Origin: an uncultured Eubacteriales bacterium
GTDB taxonomy: Bacteria > Bacillota > Clostridia > Christensenellales > Aristaeellaceae
Assembly: GCA_900542445.1 (NCBI GenBank)
Contig: UQNN01000029.1
Location: 1-18,060 of the forward strand
Length of the DNA: 18,060 nt
Reading direction: 5' to 3'
In this document: positions 8,129 to 14,340 of the stretch, piece by piece
How the letters are laid out: each line of letters starts with the position of its first letter
Position numbering within the stretch: position 1 is the first letter of the stretch
Notes under the pieces: generated by a model
The model's input: only the letters and a program-made list of their open reading frames with translations
Databases searched by the model: none
Told to the model about the DNA's origin: nothing
Made by a program: the position numbers and the translations under genes

Positions 8129-8924
8129 GCTGAAAAAGGGAAAGCGAATCGGTCAGGTTCTGTTTATTGTTGAAGGAGAAAAGACGGAGCCAAACCTGAT
8201 TTATCGCGTATTCAGCGGGATTTTCGGGTATCAGATGGAGCGAATTTACCGCGATAAGACGTACCGTGTGTTCAGGAAAACAGATGATCCGCTTTCAAGG
8301 GTGACGGTCATTAACACAGAAGAATCCAATATCGGCTTTATCCGAAAGGACAACGATTTTCTCAACGAGATGTTCCGATTGCTGATTGAAGACTATGGCT
8401 TTGATGTGGATAATGCCGCGATTTATTATCTGTTTGATCGAGACCCGGATTCCAATACGGATAGTGCCTTCATTGAAGAAATGCTGGGCAAGCTGGGGAG
8501 CGCCAGAGATGTGAATCCCGATATGATGCGGCAGGGGATGCTCTTGCTGTCGTATCCCTGCATCGAGAGCTTTATAGGCATGAATTTGCTTGACAACAGC
8601 TTGGCATATTGCTGGAATAAAGGCGTGCAGAATGGACATCAGCTCAAGCAGGCGTTGAATCAGGATGGAGCGTTGGCGAATAAGATTACGCAGGAAACGC
8701 TGATTAAAAGCGTAGAAGCGTTGATTACAGCGCTGAATACGGTGGGCGTAAATACGCAAGCGGATGAATTGCTGAACAGTTTGGATCGGTTTGCAGACAA
8801 TAATCGAAAGGTGTATGATTGGCAGGAGGAACAGAGAAGGCAGAAGGACGGCTATGGTCTGCTCAGCCTGATGGCGATTGCGCTGTTGGATTTGGGCTTG
8901 ATTCAGCGTGTCGAAGATGAATGA
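8121..8924 (+). CDS. RloB-like Toprim-fold effector (AbiLii-type) paired with the AAA ATPase
   Basis: The protein has 267 residues from ATG 8121, which overlaps the ATPase stop by 8 bases. The same frame stays open far upstream, but the family N-terminus begins at MFELKKGKRIGQ, so earlier starts are rejected. Seen: the RloB signature LFIVEGEKTEPN at residues 14-25, a putative metal-binding DRDPD at 106-110 after hydrophobic YYLF, and SYPCIESFIG around Glu149, matching the later conserved Glu region of RloB proteins. These residues fit a Toprim-type catalytic site, so nucleic-acid cleavage (possibly of tRNA, as for AriB of PARIS) is plausible but not shown. Tight coupling suggests co-production with the ATPase. 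A terminator follows directly. Confidence 0.82.
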   Translation: MFELKKGKRIGQVLFIVEGEKTEPNLIYRVFSGIFGYQMERIYRDKTYRVFRKTDDPLSRVTVINTEESNIGFIRKDNDFLNEMFRLLIEDYGFDVDNAAIYYLFDRDPDSNTDSAFIEEMLGKLGSARDVNPDMMRQGMLLLSYPCIESFIGMNLLDNSLAYCWNKGVQNGHQLKQALNQDGALANKITQETLIKSVEALITALNTVGVNTQADELLNSLDRFADNNRKVYDWQEEQRRQKDGYGLLSLMAIALLDLGLIQRVEDE

Positions 8925-8943
8925 TGTCGGAATCAAGGGAAAG

Positions 8944-8968
8944 CAGTCTGGAAACAGGCTGTTTTTTT
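8944..8968 (+). terminator. Intrinsic terminator of the defence cargo operon
   Basis: A 7-bp stem CAGTCTG / CAGGCTG (one T-G pair) with GAAA tetraloop is followed by seven T. It lies 20 bases after the RloB stop. This is a classic rho-independent terminator and closes the two-gene unit. Confidence 0.9.
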
Positions 8969-8979
8969 GTTGGGAAAAA

Positions 8980-9043
8980 TGTGGATAAGCTGTGGACATC
9001 CATGTTGAAAACCCGGCAAAACCTGTTGACGGATTGGGGATAA
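8980..9043. other. Cluster of DnaA-box-like sites in a noncoding gap
   Basis: TGTGGATAA at 8980-8988 is the exact reverse complement of the DnaA box TTATCCACA. TGTGGACAT (8991-8999) has two mismatches and TGGGGATAA (9035-9043) has one. All three have the same orientation. Short repeats TGTTGA and AAAACC also occur twice between them. It may be a replication or initiation-related site of the element, or a remnant of a plasmid origin brought in with the cargo. I cannot tell from sequence alone. Confidence 0.4.
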
Positions 9044-9087
9044 CTGGCGAAAAACGGTTTTCCCAAAAAAGAAAAGGAGGGATGTCT

Positions 9088-9771
9088 TTGGAATGGACGG
9101 CGGAACGAAATCCGGATAGGGAGTATAACTTCCGAATCCGGGAATTGGGTGCTGGAAGGTTTGCGGTTGTATCGGACAGCGAACGTTTCGGCGCAGATCA
9201 GGTGGTTTTTGAGAGCTTTCGGCGCGGCGAGTGCGTGGACTATGTGACGCAGCGCCGCGATCCGGGCAAGTGGAATTATTACGTCATCGAGGATTTATCT
9301 TCGTGGATTCGAGGTTCGGAAAATCCCAGCCCGCTGGAACGCTTTGACCGGTTCGATCAGGCGAAGCAGCGCTTTTGCGAACTGCGAGGCCGGCAGGAAA
9401 ACGACGACATCACCGACAAGCCGCATCTGACGATGGGCGTCGGCTGGGTCGGCGGGTTTGATCTGGACGTGCTGCATGTGCGGCACGGAAAAAACGTGCT
9501 GTGCGATGATTTCATGCGAAGCAGCTTTGCGAATACGAACTGCGTCGCGCTGGCGATGATCGAAAAGATCGTGAAGGAAATCGGCGTAGACGCGGTGCGG
9601 GTCTTTCCGCAGAATCACGGTAACCTGATGAAACCGACGGATATTCCGCTGCACTTATGGAGAAATCCGTATTTCCATTCAGAGCGTCTGCGGATTGCGG
9701 ACAGGCTCAAAGCCAAACATGAACGAGATACGATGACAGCGACGAAACGGAAAGACATACAGAAGCGATGA
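9088..9771 (+). CDS. Conserved ICE protein of unknown function upstream of the helicase
   Basis: The protein has about 227 residues. I do not recognise a named domain with confidence. It has no signal peptide or membrane helix. The N-terminal half (FRIRELGAGRFAVVSDS, then VDYVTQRRDPGKWNYYVIED) resembles the small ligand- or partner-binding-like modules often attached to ICE helicases. The C-terminal half has VGWVGGFDLDVLHVRHGKN and VRVFPQNHGNL. The start is TTG 9088, because AAGGAGG (9074-9080) is 7 bases upstream. ATG 9082 in frame is only 1 base from it. The stop is one base before the helicase ATG, so the two are likely co-transcribed and functionally linked. Confidence 0.65.
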   Translation: MEWTAERNPDREYNFRIRELGAGRFAVVSDSERFGADQVVFESFRRGECVDYVTQRRDPGKWNYYVIEDLSSWIRGSENPSPLERFDRFDQAKQRFCELRGRQENDDITDKPHLTMGVGWVGGFDLDVLHVRHGKNVLCDDFMRSSFANTNCVALAMIEKIVKEIGVDAVRVFPQNHGNLMKPTDIPLHLWRNPYFHSERLRIADRLKAKHERDTMTATKRKDIQKR

Positions 9772-9772
9772 A

Positions 9773-12700
9773 ATGCCCAGAATCAATGATTATGTACAGC
9801 TTGCCGCGCAGACCGCACGCGAGATCTCCGCCGACGGGGAAACGTGGCGCTCGTTTCTGCAAACGGCTTCCACCCTGTACAAATATGGTTTTTACGACCA
9901 GATGATGATCTACGCCCAGCGCCCGGACGCGACCGCCTGCGCGTCGTTTGAGCTGTGGACGAATACCATGCGGCGGTATGTCCGACGCGGCGCAAAAGGC
10001 ATCGCGCTGCTGGATATGACCGGCGACGTGCCCCGCTACCGCTACGTTTTTGACATATCGGATACCGGTACCCGGCAAAACGCCCGAACGCCTTTTACAT
10101 GGACGATTCGCGAAGAAAACAGCATGTCCATCGCCGCTATGCTGGAAAAGGAATATGAGGTTTCTGCCAATCGCGGGCTTGCGGGACAGCTCGAAGAAAT
10201 CGCCATGCAGAAAGCGATGGATTATTGGCAGGAGCATCAGGATGAGCTGCGCGACATCGTTGACGGTTCACTCCTCATGGAGTATGATGAACTCAACCTC
10301 GAACTGGCTTTCCAAAATACGGCGACGACGGGCGTTCAGTATATGCTCTTCAGCCGCTGCGGATTGGCGGAAGAACATCGGTTCGAGCCGGAAGATTTCA
10401 CGACCATCCTTGAATGGAACACGCCGAGAGCGCTCAGCGCGCTGGGCACGGCGGTCAGCGAAATCTCCGAGGAAGTATTGAGAAGCATCGAGCGGGAAGC
10501 GCGGAGCGTTGAAAGGAGCAGGCCATATGCTGAATTACAAAACGGTGAACGGTTATCAGATTCCCGACCTGAAAATCCCGGACGAACAAGTGACACTGGG
10601 CAGGTACGGCAGGATGCGCAAGGCGTATCTGAAGGAGTACAGAAAGATGACGTTCAACAGCCTGCTGCTGACGGGCGAACTGACGGCGCATCTGACGGAA
10701 ATCGACCGGACGGCGGGCGAGCGGGTGAAACGCATGGTCAGCGAGATGGCGGCGGCGCAGGGCGTGAACGAAGCGCTGAAGGAACGCGACCCGATGGCGT
10801 GGGTCGGCGCGATGAACAGCCTGAAAGCGCAGGCAGAGGAAATCGTACTGAGCGAGCTGGTGTACGCTTAAATCCGGGGCAGACGAGCCTTTTTGAAACG
10901 ATAACCGAATACAATGAGGGAGCGGATGACCAAGCGGTTTCCGCTCCTTCTTTTATACCCAAAGCACTTGATACGGCACTTCGGTTCGGCGGCAATGGCG
11001 AGGATACCCGCATGGAGCTGGCGTTTGACGCGATGATCGGCAAAACGAATGAGGAAATCGCGCTGCGAATGAAGACCCTTTACCACGACGGCAGCGGCTT
11101 TGAATTGGACGGGCGGCACTTTTCGGTCTGGTTCGACCCAAGCGGAATCCAAATAGCCGCCGGAGATCGTGCGCGGTATGCCAACAATGCGCAGGTCATA
11201 TTGTGGACGGATGCCGCAAAGCGCGTCGGCGAGCTGATTGAAGCCGGGCAATTCGGCACACAGCTCGAAAACGTGGAAGCCCCCGGAACCATTCGCCGAA
11301 AAACCGCCGAGCGACTGATCTATATGTACCGCGACAGCGCCGCAAGAGAAAACGGGTATCTCTCCCTGATGACAGATACGCCGCTGATTTTCCCGGATTG
11401 CGTCAATCATCTTTCCGAGAAGATGGAGCAGCCTGAATTCCTGCACGGGTTGATCCGGCAGATGGAGGTCTTTGCGGATGCGGTCGCGATACAGCCCGAT
11501 CTGATGCGCTTTCGTTTTCTTCTGCCGAAGGACATTCTCCCTCGTCTCAGGGATTTGGCATTGGCGCGGAAGGAGCTGCCCGAAGGCGAGATGCTGCTGC
11601 CCGATGTTCGCGGCTTTATGACGCAGGATGAAATCGACGCGGTGCTGACCCAAAGCGCTCCGATTGCGGGCGCGGGCAGTCGAATTTACCAGTTCTTTTC
11701 AGCACCTCACAGCACCAATGAAAAGCTGGAATTTCTGAAAAACGAGTACGGGATAGGCGGAAAAATGCCCGGCGTATCGGGTGAACATGGGAGTTCGGAA
11801 AGCCACGACGCAAAGGGGATGCAGCTCAGGAAAAGCAGCTGTCCCGATGTGCTGCTGAAATGGAATCAGGTTGCCGAACGGATTGACAGGCTTATTCACG
11901 ATGGGCATTATTTGAAATCCGACGCGCCAGACCGAATAGAGCCGGAAATCAGCTTTACGCCGGATGTGGAAGCGTATAAAAGGCTGAAGGATGAACATCC
12001 CCGGCGGCTGGTCGGCGTAAGAGTGGATGACACCCTTCTCTTTTATGGGGAAGATGCTCAAACTGCCGCACCGCTGATGGACACAAGGCTGTTTGAGCGG
12101 GATATCCCCGGCATGGGGACGATATCGGTTACGGGGATGCCCTTCGGACGGTGGAGCGTTGCGGCAAAAGCGTTGACTGAAAACGGACACGGCATCTATT
12201 TTGCCGAGCCTGCCGAACAAGGCGGATATGAAGTCGTCAAGGAGCTGGACGGCAGGCGGGATGAGCCGTCCTATCAGGTAGGCGATACGGTCTATCTGGG
12301 CAATACGGCGTTCCTCATCGAAGAAATTACAGATACGCACGTAAATTTGCGCGACCCGACGCTGCTTTATCCGATTTCAAGGGTGGAGCGGCGGGATGTG
12401 TTTGAGCAGATGCTTGCCGAGGACACACGGAACGATGCGTTGTTCTATGAGCGGGAAGAAATGCCGTCCTTTGAAACCGCTGTATCTGAATTGGACACAG
12501 AAGAACCGCGGCAACCGCCGTTGGAAGAAAATCATTCATACAAAGTGCAGAACTTTCATATCACGGATGACCATCTGGGCGAAGGCGGCGCAAAGACGAA
12601 GTATGCGTTCAACATTGCCGCCATCCAAACACTCAGGCAGATTGAAGCCGAGGGCAGACAGGCAACGCCGCAGGAACAGGAAACGCTCTCCAAATATGTC

Positions 12701-13210
12701 GGCTGGGGCGGTCTGCCGCAGGCGTTTGATGCCGAAAATGCGAGTTGGCAAAAGGAATATCAGCAGCTCAAAAGCCTTTTGACGGACGAGGAATATGCGG
12801 CGGCACGCAGCTCGACGCTCAACGCGCATTACACATCGTCAACGGTTATTTGCGCTATGTGTGACACGATTGAAAAAATGGGGTTTCGTACGGGTAATGT
12901 TGCCCCGCAGCAGCAGGTGCGACAGCATGGTCTCGCGCCAGACGAAGGAGGCCATCTCCTCGTTGGGCTCGTCATGCAGCAGACGGTACGGCGGGTGCTC
13001 TGTGGCCTTTCGGCTGCCATTATCGGTAACCTCGTACACATGCACCGGCAGACTGGCGATGGTACCGGCAATCACGCGGACGCAGGCATACACAGCAGAG
13101 GCCTGCACAGCCGAGGATGGCGTGACAGACTTACCAGAGGAGTTGGTGCCGAAGTAGAACGATGGCGCGGAGCTAACTGCATCACGGGGCTTATCCCGTG
13201 TCCGGAATAG
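9773..13210 (+). CDS. Giant ICE helicase/methylase-like protein, N-terminal part; gene broken at about 12893
   Basis: The frame has 1145 codons, of which about the first 1040 are genuine. Seen: an ArdC-like N-terminus (TLYKYGFYDQMMIYAQRPDA, then RRGAKGIALLD); an Arg/Gly/Asp-rich linker at about residues 252-367; a long middle part with LKNEYGIGGKMPGVSG and SSCPDVLLKWNQV; a YodL-like module near LVGVRVDDTLLFYGED; and TLSKYVGWGGLPQAFD followed by LNAHYTSSTVICAMCDTIEKMGFRTGN. In this family the methylase motif should follow GFRTGN, but the sequence changes there to the antisense of a phage portal gene, adding about 105 meaningless codons before a stop. Catalytic methylase and DEAD-box motifs are absent. 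The C-terminal part is found at about 14442-15921. The fragment is probably inactive as a helicase. A tnpV gene is nested at 10527-10871. Confidence 0.85.
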   Translation: MPRINDYVQLAAQTAREISADGETWRSFLQTASTLYKYGFYDQMMIYAQRPDATACASFELWTNTMRRYVRRGAKGIALLDMTGDVPRYRYVFDISDTGTRQNARTPFTWTIREENSMSIAAMLEKEYEVSANRGLAGQLEEIAMQKAMDYWQEHQDELRDIVDGSLLMEYDELNLELAFQNTATTGVQYMLFSRCGLAEEHRFEPEDFTTILEWNTPRALSALGTAVSEISEEVLRSIEREARSVERSRPYAELQNGERLSDSRPENPGRTSDTGQVRQDAQGVSEGVQKDDVQQPAADGRTDGASDGNRPDGGRAGETHGQRDGGGAGRERSAEGTRPDGVGRRDEQPESAGRGNRTERAGVRLNPGQTSLFETITEYNEGADDQAVSAPSFIPKALDTALRFGGNGEDTRMELAFDAMIGKTNEEIALRMKTLYHDGSGFELDGRHFSVWFDPSGIQIAAGDRARYANNAQVILWTDAAKRVGELIEAGQFGTQLENVEAPGTIRRKTAERLIYMYRDSAARENGYLSLMTDTPLIFPDCVNHLSEKMEQPEFLHGLIRQMEVFADAVAIQPDLMRFRFLLPKDILPRLRDLALARKELPEGEMLLPDVRGFMTQDEIDAVLTQSAPIAGAGSRIYQFFSAPHSTNEKLEFLKNEYGIGGKMPGVSGEHGSSESHDAKGMQLRKSSCPDVLLKWNQVAERIDRLIHDGHYLKSDAPDRIEPEISFTPDVEAYKRLKDEHPRRLVGVRVDDTLLFYGEDAQTAAPLMDTRLFERDIPGMGTISVTGMPFGRWSVAAKALTENGHGIYFAEPAEQGGYEVVKELDGRRDEPSYQVGDTVYLGNTAFLIEEITDTHVNLRDPTLLYPISRVERRDVFEQMLAEDTRNDALFYEREEMPSFETAVSELDTEEPRQPPLEENHSYKVQNFHITDDHLGEGGAKTKYAFNIAAIQTLRQIEAEGRQATPQEQETLSKYVGWGGLPQAFDAENASWQKEYQQLKSLLTDEEYAAARSSTLNAHYTSSTVICAMCDTIEKMGFRTGNVAPQQQVRQHGLAPDEGGHLLVGLVMQQTVRRVLCGLSAAIIGNLVHMHRQTGDGTGNHADAGIHSRGLHSRGWRDRLTRGVGAEVERWRGANCITGLIPCPE
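10527..10871 (+). CDS. tnpV: TnpV family protein, nested out of frame inside the helicase gene
   Basis: A complete 114-residue TnpV-like protein is read in the frame one base ahead of the helicase. Family features seen: YQIPDLKIPDE, TLGRYGRMRKAYLKEY, SLLLTGELTAHL, GVNEALKERDPMAWVGAMN and the C-terminal EEIVLSELVYA. It has its own ribosome binding site AAAGGAG (10512-10518) 8 bases before the ATG. It is similar along its length to the second copy at 17755. TnpV is named from the Tn4451 family of mobilisable transposons, and its role is not settled. The helicase frame stays open through all of it and encodes an Arg/Gly/Asp-rich linker. An in-frame upstream start 10509 is less likely. Confidence 0.85.
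   Translation: MLNYKTVNGYQIPDLKIPDEQVTLGRYGRMRKAYLKEYRKMTFNSLLLTGELTAHLTEIDRTAGERVKRMVSEMAAAQGVNEALKERDPMAWVGAMNSLKAQAEEIVLSELVYA
12894..13206 (-). pseudogene. HK97-family phage portal protein, 5' fragment
   Basis: Read on the minus strand from about 13206 down, the translation includes RDAVSSAPSFYFGTNSSGK, SAVYACVRVIAGTIASLPVH, HPPYRLLHDEPNEEM and SFVWRETMLSHLLLRGN. This is the conserved N-terminal third of HK97-type portal proteins, the dodecameric DNA entry ring of tailed phage heads. It ends at about 12894 where helicase sequence begins. AGGAGG (minus strand, 13240-13235) is present, but the expected ATG after it reads ATA and a frame change occurs before the conserved part. The only in-frame start left is GTG at 13108. 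It is clearly a relic. Confidence 0.82.
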
Positions 13211-13272
13211 GCCGGAAAATGGTTTTTATACTGTCCTCCTGTTCAATTAGTAAAAATATGATGTAAAGAAAC

Positions 13273-13301
13273 TTGACGCTGGTGTCATAATGTGGTATGA
13301 T
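13273..13301 (+). promoter_or_regulatory. Strong promoter of the HTH/zinc-ribbon cassette
   Basis: TTGACG (13273-13278), a 17-base spacer and TATGAT (13296-13301) with TGG directly before the -10 (extended -10) form a near-consensus SigA-type promoter. GGAGG (13310-13314) and ATG 13322 follow. A short inverted repeat TGAC/GTCA (13274-13277, 13284-13287) lies in the spacer and could be an operator for the HTH protein encoded downstream (inference). Confidence 0.8.
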
Positions 13302-13321
13302 ATACATATGGAGGTGGTACC

Positions 13322-13792
13322 ATGGATGAAGCAACTCGCCTGCAAAGGCATCTTCCACTGTTTCGTGCCTGCGCAGGCTGGACGGCAAAGAACTTTGCTG
13401 AACTCCTTGAAGTTTCCCGGCAGACAGTGAGTGCATGGGAAAACTACGATGGAAAAGACAGCAAGAAAGGCGTCAAGCTATCGCGTGTGCAATATCTGGC
13501 GATAAGGAAACTGCTTGATGATGAGATTGCCAAGGATCTGCCTGCGGAAGGAGCCAAGAAAAAGCAGCACATCCTCGGTACGATGCTTGAGGTATTGGTC
13601 GACCATCCAGATCAGTATACAAGCGAAGATGTGAATGCTATTCTGGGAGAAGCAGAACTCATGGCCCCTTCGATAATGAAGCAGCCTGAAAAAAGGCAGT
13701 TCGTTTCAAAGGTATGGCCATCGCTTCTCATCGGCTGTGGCGTTGTCTTAAGCGCAGCTGTCATTGCTATCCTTGGACATGATAAAGATTGA
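13322..13792 (+). CDS. Membrane-anchored Xre-type helix-turn-helix protein
   Basis: The protein has 156 residues. The N-terminus holds a Cro/CI-type HTH at about residues 20-41 (WTAKNFAELLEVSRQTVSAW). A middle region is rich in charged residues. A single C-terminal membrane helix lies at about 134-151 (SLLIGCGVVLSAAVIAILG) and is followed by only a few charged residues. This layout suggests a DNA-binding regulator or sensor held at the cytoplasmic face of the membrane. It is the first gene of a three-gene unit with its own promoter and a good ribosome binding site. The stop overlaps the next gene's Shine-Dalgarno. It is unrelated to the ICE backbone and probably belongs to the phage-derived block. 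Target unknown. Confidence 0.8.
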   Translation: MDEATRLQRHLPLFRACAGWTAKNFAELLEVSRQTVSAWENYDGKDSKKGVKLSRVQYLAIRKLLDDEIAKDLPAEGAKKKQHILGTMLEVLVDHPDQYTSEDVNAILGEAELMAPSIMKQPEKRQFVSKVWPSLLIGCGVVLSAAVIAILGHDKD

Positions 13793-13803
13793 GGAGGAAC
13801 TAT

Positions 13804-14010
13804 ATGGGAAAGGTACCTAAGGGCGCAGCAGCAATCACCTCTAGCATCAATGAGTATGGCGGCAATAAGGGTATGCTTGAAGGCTTGAAAAAGATGACCA
13901 TTGACAGCCGTAGGGCTGGTCGGCAGGAAGGTTTTCAGCAGGGAGTCAACTACGCACTTCAGAATCTGAGCCTATTGGAGCGTGTTCTTGGCCATCGTAT
14001 CAAGAAATAA
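13804..14010 (+). CDS. 68-aa protein of unknown function in the HTH cassette
   Basis: ATG 13804 has AGGAGG (13792-13797) 6 bases upstream, beginning at the last base of the HTH gene stop. The product is small and basic: MGKVPKGAAAITSSINEYGG, then KKMTIDSRRAGRQEGFQQG, and a C-terminal LLERVLGHRIKK. There is no membrane helix and no Cys. I do not recognise the family. It is probably co-transcribed with the HTH gene and the zinc-ribbon gene. A TTG at 13789 in frame would place the ribosome binding site inside the gene and is rejected. Confidence 0.65.
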   Translation: MGKVPKGAAAITSSINEYGGNKGMLEGLKKMTIDSRRAGRQEGFQQGVNYALQNLSLLERVLGHRIKK

Positions 14011-14032
14011 CGACGGTTGTATGAGGTGACAT

Positions 14033-14335
14033 ATGGGGCTGTTCGATTGGTTTGGTGGTAAGAAAAACAATGAGGAACCGAGTTGGGAAGAACGCAATGC
14101 CTATACAGGTGAGACTCCACCGTGTCCAAGATGTGGTACTCCTCTAACAAAGAAGTATGTATTTAGCGGAATGTACTGTGAGAACTGTCATTACGGTCTT
14201 GATGACGATAACGATAACGATGATGAGAATGAGTCCATCAGCGTCTACGATGCTGCACTCATCTGGGTCTCCCACGGCAAGGACGAAGATTACATGTTCG
14301 GCTATTCCGAAGAAGAACTCGAAGACGCACTTTAA
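14033..14335 (+). CDS. Small zinc-ribbon protein with acidic tail
   Basis: The protein has 100 residues. It begins MGLFDWFGGKKNNEE. A zinc ribbon is formed by CPRC (Cys31, Cys34) and CENC (Cys49, Cys52). A very acidic Asp/Asn stretch follows, and then a C-terminal block SVYDAALIWVSHGKDEDY and GYSEEELEDAL that looks like a folded or interaction motif. GAGGTGA (14022-14028) is the ribosome binding site. A strong terminator starts 9 bases after the stop, so this is the last gene of the cassette. The function is unknown, and a protein-protein or nucleic-acid binding role is possible. Codon use is less GC-rich than in the ICE genes on either side. Confidence 0.75.
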   Translation: MGLFDWFGGKKNNEEPSWEERNAYTGETPPCPRCGTPLTKKYVFSGMYCENCHYGLDDDNDNDDENESISVYDAALIWVSHGKDEDYMFGYSEEELEDAL

Positions 14336-14340
14336 CAGCA

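Noticed and set aside
8992..9087. An earlier start for the gene ending at 9771.
   Set aside because: It would run through the DnaA-box-like region and place AAGGAGG inside the gene. TTG 9088 has proper spacing from that site.
10455..13108. Several minus-strand frames opposite the helicase N-terminal part.
   Set aside because: Except for the portal fragment at 12894-13206, they show no domain, start signal or composition that would support a gene.
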